Source: Helicobacter bilis (GTDB taxonomy: Bacteria; Campylobacterota; Campylobacteria; Campylobacterales; Helicobacteraceae). Taken from it: 52,728 nucleotides of DNA. The stretch covers positions 1 to 52,728 of the forward strand of contig NZ_FZMS01000059.1 in NCBI RefSeq assembly GCF_900198365.1. The letters run 5' to 3'. Under the pieces are notes generated by a model. The model saw only the letters and a program-made list of their open reading frames with translations, made no database searches and had not been told where the DNA came from. The position numbers and the translations under genes are program-made. The first letter of the stretch is position 1. Each line of letters begins with the position of its first letter. Below are positions 1 through 9,081 of the stretch, piece after piece.

Positions 1-175
1 AAAAGGTAGTGGAGAGAGGTTTGTGTGGTGTAGAAAAATTAAAAAAAAATTATAAAATAAATTAAAAAAAAAAAAAAAAAAAATAAAAAAAATAAAAAAA
101 AAAAGAGAATATTGTGGGATTGGTTATTTTTTTTTTTTTAATTAAAAAATGTTAAATAGAAAAGTAAGGAAAAGA
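1..175. other. Low-complexity window edge, probably poor-quality contig end
   Basis: This stretch is almost entirely A runs, T runs and a G-biased start, with no plausible codons, and it ends at a 17-base G tract. The downstream reading frame continues open through the G tract and then meets a stop at 165-167, so the real 5' part of the adjacent gene is not here. I read this as assembly noise beside a homopolymer rather than genuine sequence, but that is inference. Confidence 0.5.
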
Positions 176-192
176 GGGGGGGGGGGGGGGGG
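176..192 (+). repeat. Poly-G tract, 17 G (putative phase-variable repeat)
   Basis: This is an uninterrupted run of 17 G. The frame of the downstream glycosyltransferase-like gene is open across it (...GGG GAT AAA TAT GAT AGA GTG...). A coding-strand G tract near the 5' end of a glycan gene is the usual arrangement for slipped-strand ON/OFF switching in Helicobacter. Because the sequence upstream is unreliable, the ON length cannot be stated. Confidence 0.7.
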
Positions 193-206
193 ATAAATAT
201 GATAGA

Positions 207-1757
207 GTGTTTATCCACGAGTCTAGCCCATTTAGAAACAATGATTACAAGCGATTAATATGGGGACAAAATCCGTATGTAGATGGTTTTACAGATGCAC
301 CACCTACACCACGCAAAGATATTACAGATACTTTTTCTCTTTCATGCAATCTACTAGATAATCTAATGTTGTCCTATGGTCTTGATGATGGCAGACGATT
401 ACATGAACCAGAGATCTATTATACTCCAAAATTTAGAGAGGAATACAATAAGGTCATTTTTGATCCAAATTGGATTTCAAATAGTGGGGATACATTTGAT
501 TTAGCTGATGTTGTTACCTACTTTCATCATAACAATATTCATATTGATGCTGTAATGGCGGATTTAGGTGGCAAAAGATGCTTTGATAATCGCGTAGATT
601 CAGAGATTATTCGCACAGAAACTATTTGGGATTTTTGCGATCTCATTTATTCAGCTAAAGCAATGTATTGCTTTGCTACTGGGACCGCAACCTTAGCGGC
701 AGCACTCAATAAGCCTATAAATGTTTTTGTAAGTAGTGATGTAAGCTATATATTCATGCACTCTGTGTTGCATTCATATATCCCTTTGCGTGCAAACAAA
801 TATATACGCAAGGAATGGAAACGCAAGGTTTTTAATATACCGCTAAGAGTGTCTTTACGCAGAAAAGATATTGATAGAATGGCACGATTTATACCAATAA
901 AATCTATGAAAAAAGGTTTTAAAAATGCATTCATAAGTAAAAACCTACATCATTTAAAACCCTATATACCACATACTTCCACAGAAGAAGTAGATAATAT
1001 TGTAAATATCGCAAAAGCCATACCTATACATGAAGATTCTGTTAAAAACACAGCTAACAAAAATATGGGGGGGGGGGGGGTAACCCATGTGTTTGAGTTT
1101 GGATCGCGATATGGCGAAGACAGCGTGGCGTTTGCAAAAACACTTGCTAAAAATAATTTAAATGCTTGTATATGGAGTTTTGAATGCAATGAAAATACAT
1201 TGCCTGCTTGTCGCCGCAATGTTTCACTCTATTCAAACATAACATTAACAGAAGCCGCAGTATCACAAAGTGATGATTATATTAGTTTTTATCCCATTAA
1301 TGCACAGCATACAAATACAACTCACTCTGATGGCAATCAAGGTGCAAGCTCTACACTCAAGGCTTCTGGTAAGTATCCTATAGAAGATTATGTGCAAGAT
1401 GAAGTGCGTGTAAAATCTGTGCGACTGGATACTTTTATGCAGCAAAATAATATCCCATGTATTGATATTTTATGGATGGATATACAAGGTGGGGAGCTTG
1501 AAGCACTAAAGGGGCTAGGTGAAAGAATTCATAATGTAAAACTCATTTACACAGAAGTTGAATTTATGGAGTTATATGAAAATCAACCCTTATTTGATGA
1601 TATAAAGTGCTATCTTGAAGCAAGAGATTTTATTTTCTTGGGACTTGTTGGTGCAAGCGAATATTTTGCTAATGCCCTTTTCATACAAACGAAATACTAT
1701 AATGATAATGTAAAAGCAGTATTAGAAAATTACAAAACACAACAATGGCTTGTGTAA
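207..1757 (+). CDS. Glycosyltransferase-like / FkbM methyltransferase fusion, 5'-incomplete
   Basis: About the first 286 residues resemble a GT-B/family-9-like glycosyltransferase, including an ATGTATLAAALNKP segment like the nucleotide-sugar site of heptosyltransferases. Residues 292-516 are an FkbM-type SAM methyltransferase: VFEFGSRYGEDS (SAM loop), VRLDTF, then DILWMDIQGGELEALKG. The two halves are joined by four glycines encoded by a 14-G tract. The frame has no ATG and stays open upstream through another G tract, so the GTG at 207 is only a nominal start and the N-terminus is missing. A role in decorating LPS or capsule is inferred from the domain types and the phase-variable tracts. 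The exact sugar is unknown. Confidence 0.75.
   Translation: MFIHESSPFRNNDYKRLIWGQNPYVDGFTDAPPTPRKDITDTFSLSCNLLDNLMLSYGLDDGRRLHEPEIYYTPKFREEYNKVIFDPNWISNSGDTFDLADVVTYFHHNNIHIDAVMADLGGKRCFDNRVDSEIIRTETIWDFCDLIYSAKAMYCFATGTATLAAALNKPINVFVSSDVSYIFMHSVLHSYIPLRANKYIRKEWKRKVFNIPLRVSLRRKDIDRMARFIPIKSMKKGFKNAFISKNLHHLKPYIPHTSTEEVDNIVNIAKAIPIHEDSVKNTANKNMGGGGVTHVFEFGSRYGEDSVAFAKTLAKNNLNACIWSFECNENTLPACRRNVSLYSNITLTEAAVSQSDDYISFYPINAQHTNTTHSDGNQGASSTLKASGKYPIEDYVQDEVRVKSVRLDTFMQQNNIPCIDILWMDIQGGELEALKGLGERIHNVKLIYTEVEFMELYENQPLFDDIKCYLEARDFIFLGLVGASEYFANALFIQTKYYNDNVKAVLENYKTQQWLV
1067..1080 (+). repeat. Poly-G tract, 14 G, between two protein domains
   Basis: The tract follows AT to form ATG GGG GGG GGG GGG GTA ACC. 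In this length the two domains are read as one protein. One G fewer puts TAA immediately after the tract, and one more leads to TGA within a few codons. Slippage would therefore switch the C-terminal methyltransferase off while leaving the N-terminal domain translated. Confidence 0.85.
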
Positions 1758-2068
1758 AAATGTAAGTAAATTCTGTATCAAGTTTAAATGAGTGGCAAGA
1801 TGATGGATTTCGTTTTAAATCTATGTATATGGTTTCATCGAATCTTACACCCATTTTATTCCTATTTTATTTGTATAATTCTATATATTCACAGGTGCAA
1901 ATAGGCTGTAATCACAACATATAGCGTCATGTCCATTCACTCAATCATATCAACAAAAAAATCAATATGCTAATTCAATCCCAGCACAAGCAAATAAAGA
2001 CAACAACAACTTTACATTTTTATCATACAATGCAATGCTAGAGATAATGGCAACAAAATAGGTAGACA
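1758..2068. other. Intergenic, no supported gene
   Basis: These 311 bases lie between the FkbM fusion and the membrane protein gene. I see no open frame with a start and ribosome binding site. A 50-codon stretch without a start (about 1780-1923) has no recognisable similarity. No convincing terminator or promoter is visible. Confidence 0.4.
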
Positions 2069-3364
2069 ATGACAACAAAACATGGCACAAAACGCAAGGT
2101 ATATGACTATACACATAGAGTTCAAACGCTAGATTCTATAAATTATCTTAAGCTACATGCGACTTTTTGCCTTATTTTACTACTTGATGTAGCCTTGCTT
2201 TGCTTTATGACTAGCCAAACAAGCATATATATTAGAGAAGCATATAACTTTTTTAGTAAAGATTCCCTGCCAAGCTATCTTGCAAATATCGGCGTGTCTT
2301 TTATACAATACATTTTTCATAACCCATTATTTAATGACTATGGCATGCGTCTGCCCTTTATATGTTTGCATATACTTAATTGCATACTGATGTATAGTAT
2401 TTCACTACATATCTTGCATAAAAGTAGCGATTCGATTGCATGTGTGCTACTTTTTATGGCGATACCGGGCGTATCAGCCCAAGCTTTAGTTCTCTCTTAC
2501 ATGGGGATTTTAACACTTTTATGCTTACTTATTGTGTATTTTCAAGTGCGTTACAAACGCATTGCCTATGAGTTATTTATCATTGCTGTATTTTTAGATT
2601 CTGGTGCAGCAATCTTGTGTTTAGCTCTCTTTTTTTACGCACTCTTAAAGCGAAAAACCTATACAATGGTTTTTAGTATGATATGTTTTGGTGTTAATAT
2701 GTATCAATTTGCACCTATACATGGCATCCCAAATTCATATTTTTTCGATACTTTGGGGCTTATGTCGCTGGTTTTTACGCCTGTATTGTTTGTATATTAT
2801 GTCGCTGCTACTTATAGCTACACTTTTAAAAAGTCCCCATTATTATTGCATCTCATACCATTTGTTGGATTTTTATTTATCATGCTGTTTTCAACACGGC
2901 AAAAGATTGAGATTGAGAGTTTTTTGCCGCCATTATGCGTTGGGATTCCATTTTTTATGCAAAAGATTCTCTTTGACTTGCGTTCTCATTTGCCACAATT
3001 TAGAATGCGATATAAGATTCGCATTTATGGGCTTATTTTATTTTTACTATTTGGAAATATAGCTCTTTTTGGCAATAAAATTACCTATTATATAAGTAAT
3101 GTGCAACATAACTTTGCTTATTCGTTTTATGAAGCAAAAGATATAGCAAAGGAATTGTATAAGCGAAATATAACACATGTCAATGTGCCAAATAGTGATT
3201 TAGCCCTGCGACTTAACTTTTATGGTATCAATACAGACATAAAAAACAATCCGCCAAAATACACACTCACAGCAAACAATAAAGGCTCTATCATAATAAC
3301 TTATGGCAACACTAAAGTTGCACAATACGCCCTTATCCCTTATAAAACCACGCATAAAAAGTAG
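2069..3364 (+). CDS. Multi-spanning membrane protein, ArnT/PMT-like (GT-C) glycosyltransferase candidate
   Basis: The 431-residue protein has about ten hydrophobic segments and a short soluble tail. After the first membrane segment comes an acidic REAYNFF motif, then FNDYGMRLPFICLHIL. This matches the order seen in ArnT/PMT-type GT-C enzymes (acidic motif in the first periplasmic loop, then R-LP before a helix). Such enzymes transfer a sugar from a polyprenyl-phosphate carrier on the periplasmic side of the inner membrane. No specific substrate can be deduced. The gene follows the glycosyltransferase/FkbM gene, which fits a surface-glycan role. The family call is moderate; the membrane protein call is firm. 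Confidence 0.65.
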   Translation: MTTKHGTKRKVYDYTHRVQTLDSINYLKLHATFCLILLLDVALLCFMTSQTSIYIREAYNFFSKDSLPSYLANIGVSFIQYIFHNPLFNDYGMRLPFICLHILNCILMYSISLHILHKSSDSIACVLLFMAIPGVSAQALVLSYMGILTLLCLLIVYFQVRYKRIAYELFIIAVFLDSGAAILCLALFFYALLKRKTYTMVFSMICFGVNMYQFAPIHGIPNSYFFDTLGLMSLVFTPVLFVYYVAATYSYTFKKSPLLLHLIPFVGFLFIMLFSTRQKIEIESFLPPLCVGIPFFMQKILFDLRSHLPQFRMRYKIRIYGLILFLLFGNIALFGNKITYYISNVQHNFAYSFYEAKDIAKELYKRNITHVNVPNSDLALRLNFYGINTDIKNNPPKYTLTANNKGSIIITYGNTKVAQYALIPYKTTHKK

Positions 3365-3678
3365 GGATAGATTCTTATGTGATTTTACCTTGTAGTTGCA
3401 TAGAATCTTTAGAGGTTATGCAAGTGTTATTGTTATGTATCGCAAAGTATCACTAGATCAAGTAATAAAAGATTACAATAAACCTTATAAAAAAGGTAGC
3501 TATCAAGTTTTTATATTACTCTACTCAGCAGTATTTCCCAAAAATATCACAACCAAGTCATTTATGAAAGTATTTTTTCATTTTTAATTAAAATTTGCTA
3601 GAATCTGTGCTTCATGTTTTAAAGCTTTTTGCTATCCATAGCAAAGCAAATAACGAAGTGTTAGAATCTGGAGGCATT
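3365..3678. other. Intergenic upstream of speA, possible extended -10
   Basis: No supported gene lies in these 314 bases. A 63-codon frame beginning at a TTG lacks a ribosome site and coding character. The only notable signal is TGCTAGAAT, with TAGAAT at 3599-3604. It resembles an extended -10 box and would leave a leader of about 70 bases before the speA start. No matching -35 is obvious, as is common in Helicobacter. Confidence 0.35.
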
Positions 3679-5529
3679 ATGGTTGATTATGGCATTAAAT
3701 TTTGGTCAAATGATGATTTCATTATCGATGATGGTGTGGTAAAGGTGAATTATAAAGTAAAACCCGCTCTCATTGATATTGTAAAAGAAGCAAGAGAAAA
3801 AGGCTATAAAGGACCACTGCTTTTAAGATTCCCGCATTTAATAGAAAATCAGATCACAAAGGTTTATGATGCTTTTCATACCGCCATTAAAGAGTATCAG
3901 TATCAAGGCTGTTTCAAAGCTGTATTCCCCCTAAAAGTTAATCAAATGCCAAATTTTGTCCTGCCTTTAGTCGAGCTTAGCAAAGGCAAATGCTATGGCT
4001 TAGAAGCAGGAAGTAAATCAGAGCTTATTGTAGCTATGGCTTATACAAACAAGGGTAGCCCGATAACTGTGAATGGCTTTAAAGATAAAGAGATGATTTC
4101 ACTAGGTTTTATCGCAGCAAATATGGGGCATGATATTACGCTCACAATAGAGGGGCTAAATGAGCTAAAAACTATTATTGAGATTGCAAGTGAGATGGCA
4201 GAGCCTTATCCTAATATTGGCTTAAGGATACGACTACATAGCGTTGGCACGGGCATTTGGGCAAAAAGCGGGGGTATTACCTCTAAGTTTGGACTAACTT
4301 CAACAGAGCTTTTAGAAGCTATGAAAATGCTAGAGCATTCAAAACTTCTGCATAAATTTACCATGATACATTTTCATATCGGCAGTCAAATAAGCGATAT
4401 TTCACCGCTAAAAAAGGCGATTAGAGAAGTAGGCAATATTTATGCAGAGCTTAGGAAAATGGGAGCAAAGAATCTTACCGCAGTAAATATTGGCGGTGGT
4501 TTAGCAGTGGAATACGCACAGCATGAAAGTATGAATTGCAAAAACTACACTTTGACAGAATTTAGCGGCGATGTCGTCTTTAGCTTAAAAGAGATAGCAA
4601 AGAATAAAAATGAGTTAGAGCCAGATATTTTTATAGAATCTGGTCGCTTTATATCTGCTTCACATGCGGTTTTGGTAGCCCCTGTGCTAGAGCTTTTCTC
4701 ACAAGAGTATGAAGAGAGTGCGTTGAAATTAAAAGAAGATTCTAATCCTCCGCTTGTAGAAGAGCTAAATGACTTATATAACTCTATCACAGAGAAAAAT
4801 GCGATTGAATATTTACATGATAGCCTTGATCACATGGAATCTTTACTTACACTTTTTGACTTAGGCTATATTGACCTAAAGGATAGAAGTAATACCGAAG
4901 TGCTAGTGCATTTGATTATCAAAAAAGTGATTAAGCTTTTAAAATATAAAAATCATAATGAGATTCTAAAGATACAAAAAAGCGTGCAAGAGAGATATTT
5001 GCTTAATTGTAGCTTTTTTCAAAGTTTGCCAGACTACTGGGGATTGGAGCAGAACTTCCCCGTTATGCCGCTTGATAGGCTAAATCGGCGTCCAACGCGT
5101 GCAGCAAGCCTTTGGGATATTACTTGCGATAGCGATGGCGAGATTTCATTCAATCCGCAAATGCCCCTTTTCTTACATGATGTCGATGTGTCAAAGGAAG
5201 AGTATTTTCTAGGCTTTTTTCTTGTTGGAGCGTATCAAGAAGTGCTAGGTATGAGACATAATCTCTTTACGCACCCAACAGAATTTAGCGTTATCTTTGA
5301 TGATGAGTTAAATAAAGGCTATGAAATCGCAAATCTATTAGAAGCCCAAACAATAGTCGATGTGCTAGATGACCTAGATTATGATACAAAAGAGATTGAG
5401 AGAATCTTAAAGCAGCATATAGAAGATAGTGATTTAGACATAGAGACAAAAAAGGCGGTGCTAGGCAAACTCTATGTTATGCTAAGTGAGAATGGCTATC
5501 TAAGGACAATCAGCACAGACACATTATAG
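3679..5529 (+). CDS. speA: Biosynthetic arginine decarboxylase SpeA
   Basis: PLP-dependent decarboxylation of arginine to agmatine, the first step of polyamine synthesis in the cytoplasm. The PLP lysine lies in FPLKVNQ (Lys86), followed by HFHIGSQ and the NIGGGLAVEY glycine motif of the alanine-racemase-fold barrel. Near the C-terminus GAYQEVLG is the usual cysteine-free form for this family. The frame is open upstream to 3595, but ATG 3679 has GGAGG at 3670-3674 and gives 616 residues, matching the known length of about 615 for H. pylori SpeA. The next gene follows 19 bases later and is probably cotranscribed. Confidence 0.95.
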   Translation: MVDYGIKFWSNDDFIIDDGVVKVNYKVKPALIDIVKEAREKGYKGPLLLRFPHLIENQITKVYDAFHTAIKEYQYQGCFKAVFPLKVNQMPNFVLPLVELSKGKCYGLEAGSKSELIVAMAYTNKGSPITVNGFKDKEMISLGFIAANMGHDITLTIEGLNELKTIIEIASEMAEPYPNIGLRIRLHSVGTGIWAKSGGITSKFGLTSTELLEAMKMLEHSKLLHKFTMIHFHIGSQISDISPLKKAIREVGNIYAELRKMGAKNLTAVNIGGGLAVEYAQHESMNCKNYTLTEFSGDVVFSLKEIAKNKNELEPDIFIESGRFISASHAVLVAPVLELFSQEYEESALKLKEDSNPPLVEELNDLYNSITEKNAIEYLHDSLDHMESLLTLFDLGYIDLKDRSNTEVLVHLIIKKVIKLLKYKNHNEILKIQKSVQERYLLNCSFFQSLPDYWGLEQNFPVMPLDRLNRRPTRAASLWDITCDSDGEISFNPQMPLFLHDVDVSKEEYFLGFFLVGAYQEVLGMRHNLFTHPTEFSVIFDDELNKGYEIANLLEAQTIVDVLDDLDYDTKEIERILKQHIEDSDLDIETKKAVLGKLYVMLSENGYLRTISTDTL

Positions 5530-5548
5530 GTTTTTTGGAGGGGATTTC

Positions 5549-6157
5549 ATGCGTTTTGCATATAGATATATATTAGCTTTTATGGTGTGTGCTGGTCTTA
5601 TGATAGCGGATTCTAAAGTAGATTCTAAAAAGGATTCTATAAACAAAACAGCCACTTATAAAAATACAGAATCTAGCCCAAAAGAACACTGGCTAGAAGC
5701 AACCATAAAACGCATAAAACTACTATTCAATCAAAACAACTTTGTAGAAGATGCAAAATGCGATGAGACTTGGCAGAAAAGAGTGTGTGATGGCAGCATT
5801 ATGTGTTACGCTACAAAGTGCTTTTATCCACAAGCAGATATTGAAATGATGCATAGAATCTTTTTAGAAAATCTAGTCATTTACTTAAAACACCATCACG
5901 CAGCAAGGGAGAAAGACCGCATAGCACACCTATCAAATATCTCAAAACTAGGCTTACCACAGGATAATAAAGAACACGACTATACTTTCATAAACTCATA
6001 CAATGTAAAATGCACCTATACGCTTTGGAAAAAAGATGATAAGACACTTTTTTTTGATCTAAGCGGTTGTTTAAAAAAGAAAAATCAAAGAATGACACGC
6101 ACACTCATACAAGATGACTTAGGTGTAATAGAACTATACGAGCATATTGCGTATTAG
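5549..6157 (+). CDS. Exported hypothetical protein, cysteine-containing
   Basis: A 202-residue protein with a start well supported by GGAGGGG a few bases upstream. Residues 1-20 (MRFAYRYILAFMVCAGLMIA) form a signal peptide, so it is probably periplasmic. The mature part is basic and has cysteine pairs around CDETWQKRVCDGSIMCYATKC and later KCTY and GCLKKK, compatible with disulphide bonds. I do not recognise the family. It follows speA closely, but nothing in the sequence links it to polyamines. Confidence 0.7.
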   Translation: MRFAYRYILAFMVCAGLMIADSKVDSKKDSINKTATYKNTESSPKEHWLEATIKRIKLLFNQNNFVEDAKCDETWQKRVCDGSIMCYATKCFYPQADIEMMHRIFLENLVIYLKHHHAAREKDRIAHLSNISKLGLPQDNKEHDYTFINSYNVKCTYTLWKKDDKTLFFDLSGCLKKKNQRMTRTLIQDDLGVIELYEHIAY

Positions 6158-6163
6158 ATTCTG

Positions 6164-6316
6164 GGCTGTAAATGGCGACCGCGAAACTTACGAAGAGGGT
6201 GCTGATAGATTAGTTTCTTATTATTTTGAACTTTTAAAAAAAATAAAATATCCCTTGGAAATGCCAATACTTACACACAATAAGAAAAACGCTGGAATCT
6301 GTGCTTATAGAATCTA
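6164..6316 (+). pseudogene. Possible gene remnant (start-less open frame)
   Basis: About 50 codons are open from the end of the preceding gene in another frame and stop at TAA 6315-6317. They encode text such as WAVNGDRETYEEGADRLVSY, which looks protein-like, but there is no start codon or ribosome site. It may be the 3' remnant of a deleted gene or chance. I do not recognise the sequence. Confidence 0.2.
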
Positions 6317-7486
6317 AATCGCTACTTCTAAAAGCTGCCACATGGGTGCTACTATGCTATATGCAAGTCCTGCGATTAGGATTCCCATAGTAATTGTTGC
6401 AAAAGGTTGCGAGAGTATTTGCAAAGTTTGCAGGGATTGTGTGAATCTATCTTTATAGAATCTTGCATTCAATTCTAGGGCTTTATCTAGCATTCCGCTT
6501 TGTTCTCCACTTTGTAGTAATGCGATATTTGCGATTTTTATATCAATGCTATTTAGGGCTTGACTTAGCGGTATGCCTTTGTCTAACATAAAGCTTAAGT
6601 GGGAAATTTTTTGTTGCAATACGCTATTGTGTATCAATTTTTCACACTGCACAATACTATCCATAAATGGCACTTTACTTTTTAAAAAATAATGCAACCC
6701 CAAAAAATATATATAAAGCCAATAATCAGTTACTACATGATTAATGAAAGGAATATGCAATAAGATTCTATCTCTAACTAACTTTTTATTCAAAAATATA
6801 AAACAAAAAATAATAAAAATTAGAATACAAGCAAGTGTCTCAAATATATAACTTTGTAAAAAGCTAGATATTTTAAGAGTAAGTTCTGTCAAAAAAGGTA
6901 AATTCGCACCCAATTCATTATAAAGACTAGCAAACTCTGGAATCACAAAAAAAGCAAGCACAAAAAATACACATAAAAAGCTAAAAATAAGCAGTATTGG
7001 ATAAATCATAGCATTACGCAAAGCTTGTATATATGAGTTTTTCTGTGATATTTCTTTCGCACATAACTCACAAGTCTCTTGCAAAAATCCACTCTTTTCA
7101 CCAATGCTAAATAACGCTACCACAAGACTCCCGCAAGTATTTATATGCTTTTGCAAGGCACTAGAAAGCGTATCGCCTTTTTCTAGTGCATGAATCATAG
7201 ATTGCAATAACGCCGCATTTTCCTTAAAATATAGTTCTTTTTTTATGGATTGTAAAATAGAGATTAAATGCAAACCCGAAGTGTAGCTAAACCCAAGCTG
7301 CCAAAAAATCCTTTCAAGTTCTTGTGTTTTATTACCATATCGCATAAAAAGGCTAACTTCGTTTATATTTGTAACAAGGAAATTTTTTTGCAACATTTTT
7401 TGCTTTGCTTCCTCTGTGTTTTTAGCAAAGATGTATCGCACACCTTGCGTGTTTATGCTTTGATAATTGCATTTAAAAAGTGGCAT
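6314..7486 (-). CDS. GspF/PilC/CtsF-like inner-membrane platform protein
   Basis: The 390-residue protein has the duplicated T2SSF fold. The first copy has IGEKSGFLQE and the second SGEQSGMLDKALE, the paired signature of type II secretion/type IV pilus platform proteins. Hydrophobic segments lie near residues 170-190, 215-235 and at the C-terminus. ATG 7486 is preceded by AGGA. In Campylobacter jejuni the family member CtsF is needed for DNA uptake, so a competence role is the best inference. No GspE ATPase, pseudopilin or secretin gene lies beside it in this window, so its partners must be elsewhere. Confidence 0.85.
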   Translation of the reverse strand: MPLFKCNYQSINTQGVRYIFAKNTEEAKQKMLQKNFLVTNINEVSLFMRYGNKTQELERIFWQLGFSYTSGLHLISILQSIKKELYFKENAALLQSMIHALEKGDTLSSALQKHINTCGSLVVALFSIGEKSGFLQETCELCAKEISQKNSYIQALRNAMIYPILLIFSFLCVFFVLAFFVIPEFASLYNELGANLPFLTELTLKISSFLQSYIFETLACILIFIIFCFIFLNKKLVRDRILLHIPFINHVVTDYWLYIYFLGLHYFLKSKVPFMDSIVQCEKLIHNSVLQQKISHLSFMLDKGIPLSQALNSIDIKIANIALLQSGEQSGMLDKALELNARFYKDRFTQSLQTLQILSQPFATITMGILIAGLAYSIVAPMWQLLEVAI

Positions 7487-7571
7487 AGCTATCCTAGATA
7501 TAAAGTTATGTATAACTATAACAAAATTACAGCTTTTTATAAAATGTATGTTTCACTCTAATGTAAAATTT

Positions 7572-7599
7572 TTGTAAAATATTAGTGAAATGATATAAT
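7572..7599 (+). promoter_or_regulatory. Possible sigma70-type promoter for cznCBA
   Basis: TTGTAA at 7572-7577 and TATAAT at 7594-7599 are 16 bases apart, about 120 bases before the cznC start. The two flanking genes are divergent, so regulation of both could sit here. No clear NikR or Fur operator was recognised. Confidence 0.35.
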
Positions 7600-7715
7600 G
7601 ATAACTTTTTTTATACTAAAATAAAAGCTTTATTTTTTGAGATTTATTACTTTTTCTATGGATAAATTCAATATTTTAGAGTAGCAGATTAAGGCACAAC
7701 ATAAAGGGAGAATGA

Positions 7716-9062
7716 GTGCAGACAACGCAGGGTTTTCTACGAAAATATATGTATGTGATTGGCTTTTTTTGTGTGTATCACATATCACTTTTTGCACAAA
7801 CTTTTGAGTTGCAAGATTTTGTAAAAGCCATTGATAAAAATGCAATTTCATTAATCGATAATAAAGCACAATTTGAAAGTATGCTAGCTGAAAGGAAATC
7901 AAGTATTGCATGGGAATATCCTACAATAGAGGCAAGTGGAAACACAGCGAAAGACACCAATAAATCTGGGGTAGAATGGGATATGGCAATCGTTGCTAAA
8001 CCAAAACTCTGGTGGGTAAATGCCCTTTTAAAACAAAGCTTGCAAGCAAAAGGGGAGCAATATCAAAAGACACATAATCTGCTTAGAAATCTTAACTTTA
8101 TCAATGCAAAACGCATTTATCTTACCTATGTGGCTACAAAAGAGAAATATCGCTATTATCTTAAAAGGGAAGAAAACTTTTTAAAGCTACTTCATATCGC
8201 AAAAAAAAGGCTAGAGGGCGGGAGTATCAGTAGAAAAGATTATGTAAGCTTTGAGGTGGCTTATCTAGATTCTACTCTAGCGAGTGTAGCGGTGAGAAAT
8301 GAGCTTTTAGAGTTACAAAAAAATCTTTTTATGTTTATGGGTTTAGATAAGCAGCATTACGCACATATTTCAACGAATAAAGATAATACAAATATGCTAT
8401 ATGCGATTGAAAAGGAATTACATAGCATAGAAAATATAGAAAATGATGATAGCGATACAAAGCATAATGAGATTATTATAAAAGGTTTAGAGTTTCAATT
8501 TATCGACATGCAGCAGAGCTTGCTAGACCAAAAGATTCAGTCTTCACTCTATACTGAAATACTAGATTCTCAAACAAAAGAATATAAATCTCTAGCACAA
8601 TATGAGGGACAGAATCTATGGGGAAATTTAGAGGTAGGCATAGGGGTGAATCACTCACTCTCAAGCTATAATCCATCTTTGCAGACTACGATTCCCCTGC
8701 CTGTTACAAGGAAACAATCGCATTTAAAAGCAAAATATATGGCTTTAGAATCTGGCACACTTGCAAAGACAAATATTACAAAAAAGCAAATTGCCATTAA
8801 AGCAAAAGCATATCTGCAAGAATTAGCCCTGCAAAGAAAATACATTGACATTGCAAAGCAAAACACACAAGCAAAGCAGCATTTAGCAGAGCTTAATCGC
8901 TTGGGCTATGAGGCACAGCAGGTTACTCTTTTTGAGTATATCACACAAGAAAACGCATTTGTAGATTCACAAATTGCCCTTGTCAATTCACAGATAAAAT
9001 ACATTGATATAGTCGCACTCTTAGAAGAGACTTTAGGCGAGAGTTTCACAAAAATAGATTAA
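7716..9062 (+). CDS. cznC: TolC-family outer-membrane efflux protein (CznC-like)
   Basis: Outer-membrane channel of a tripartite RND metal efflux pump. The start is GTG 7716, with AAGGGAG at 7704-7710. It is followed by a signal peptide (YVIGFFCVYHISLFA) and two long helical, coiled-coil-rich repeats typical of TolC proteins. Length is 448 residues. The next gene, a membrane-fusion protein, starts within 20 bases, and the RND pump gene follows. This C-B-A order and pump type match the H. pylori Czn cadmium-zinc-nickel exporter. The symbol rests on that context and on pump class, not on close sequence comparison. Confidence 0.8.
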   Translation: MQTTQGFLRKYMYVIGFFCVYHISLFAQTFELQDFVKAIDKNAISLIDNKAQFESMLAERKSSIAWEYPTIEASGNTAKDTNKSGVEWDMAIVAKPKLWWVNALLKQSLQAKGEQYQKTHNLLRNLNFINAKRIYLTYVATKEKYRYYLKREENFLKLLHIAKKRLEGGSISRKDYVSFEVAYLDSTLASVAVRNELLELQKNLFMFMGLDKQHYAHISTNKDNTNMLYAIEKELHSIENIENDDSDTKHNEIIIKGLEFQFIDMQQSLLDQKIQSSLYTEILDSQTKEYKSLAQYEGQNLWGNLEVGIGVNHSLSSYNPSLQTTIPLPVTRKQSHLKAKYMALESGTLAKTNITKKQIAIKAKAYLQELALQRKYIDIAKQNTQAKQHLAELNRLGYEAQQVTLFEYITQENAFVDSQIALVNSQIKYIDIVALLEETLGESFTKID

Positions 9063-9081
9063 AAAGATGAAAGGAAAAGCC

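Noticed and set aside
2688-3062. Open frame inside the GT-C membrane protein gene
   Set aside because: Overlaps a real gene in another frame; hydrophobic text is a shadow of membrane helices.
3396-3587. Short plus-strand open frame upstream of speA
   Set aside because: TTG start without a ribosome site; no family resemblance; likely chance.
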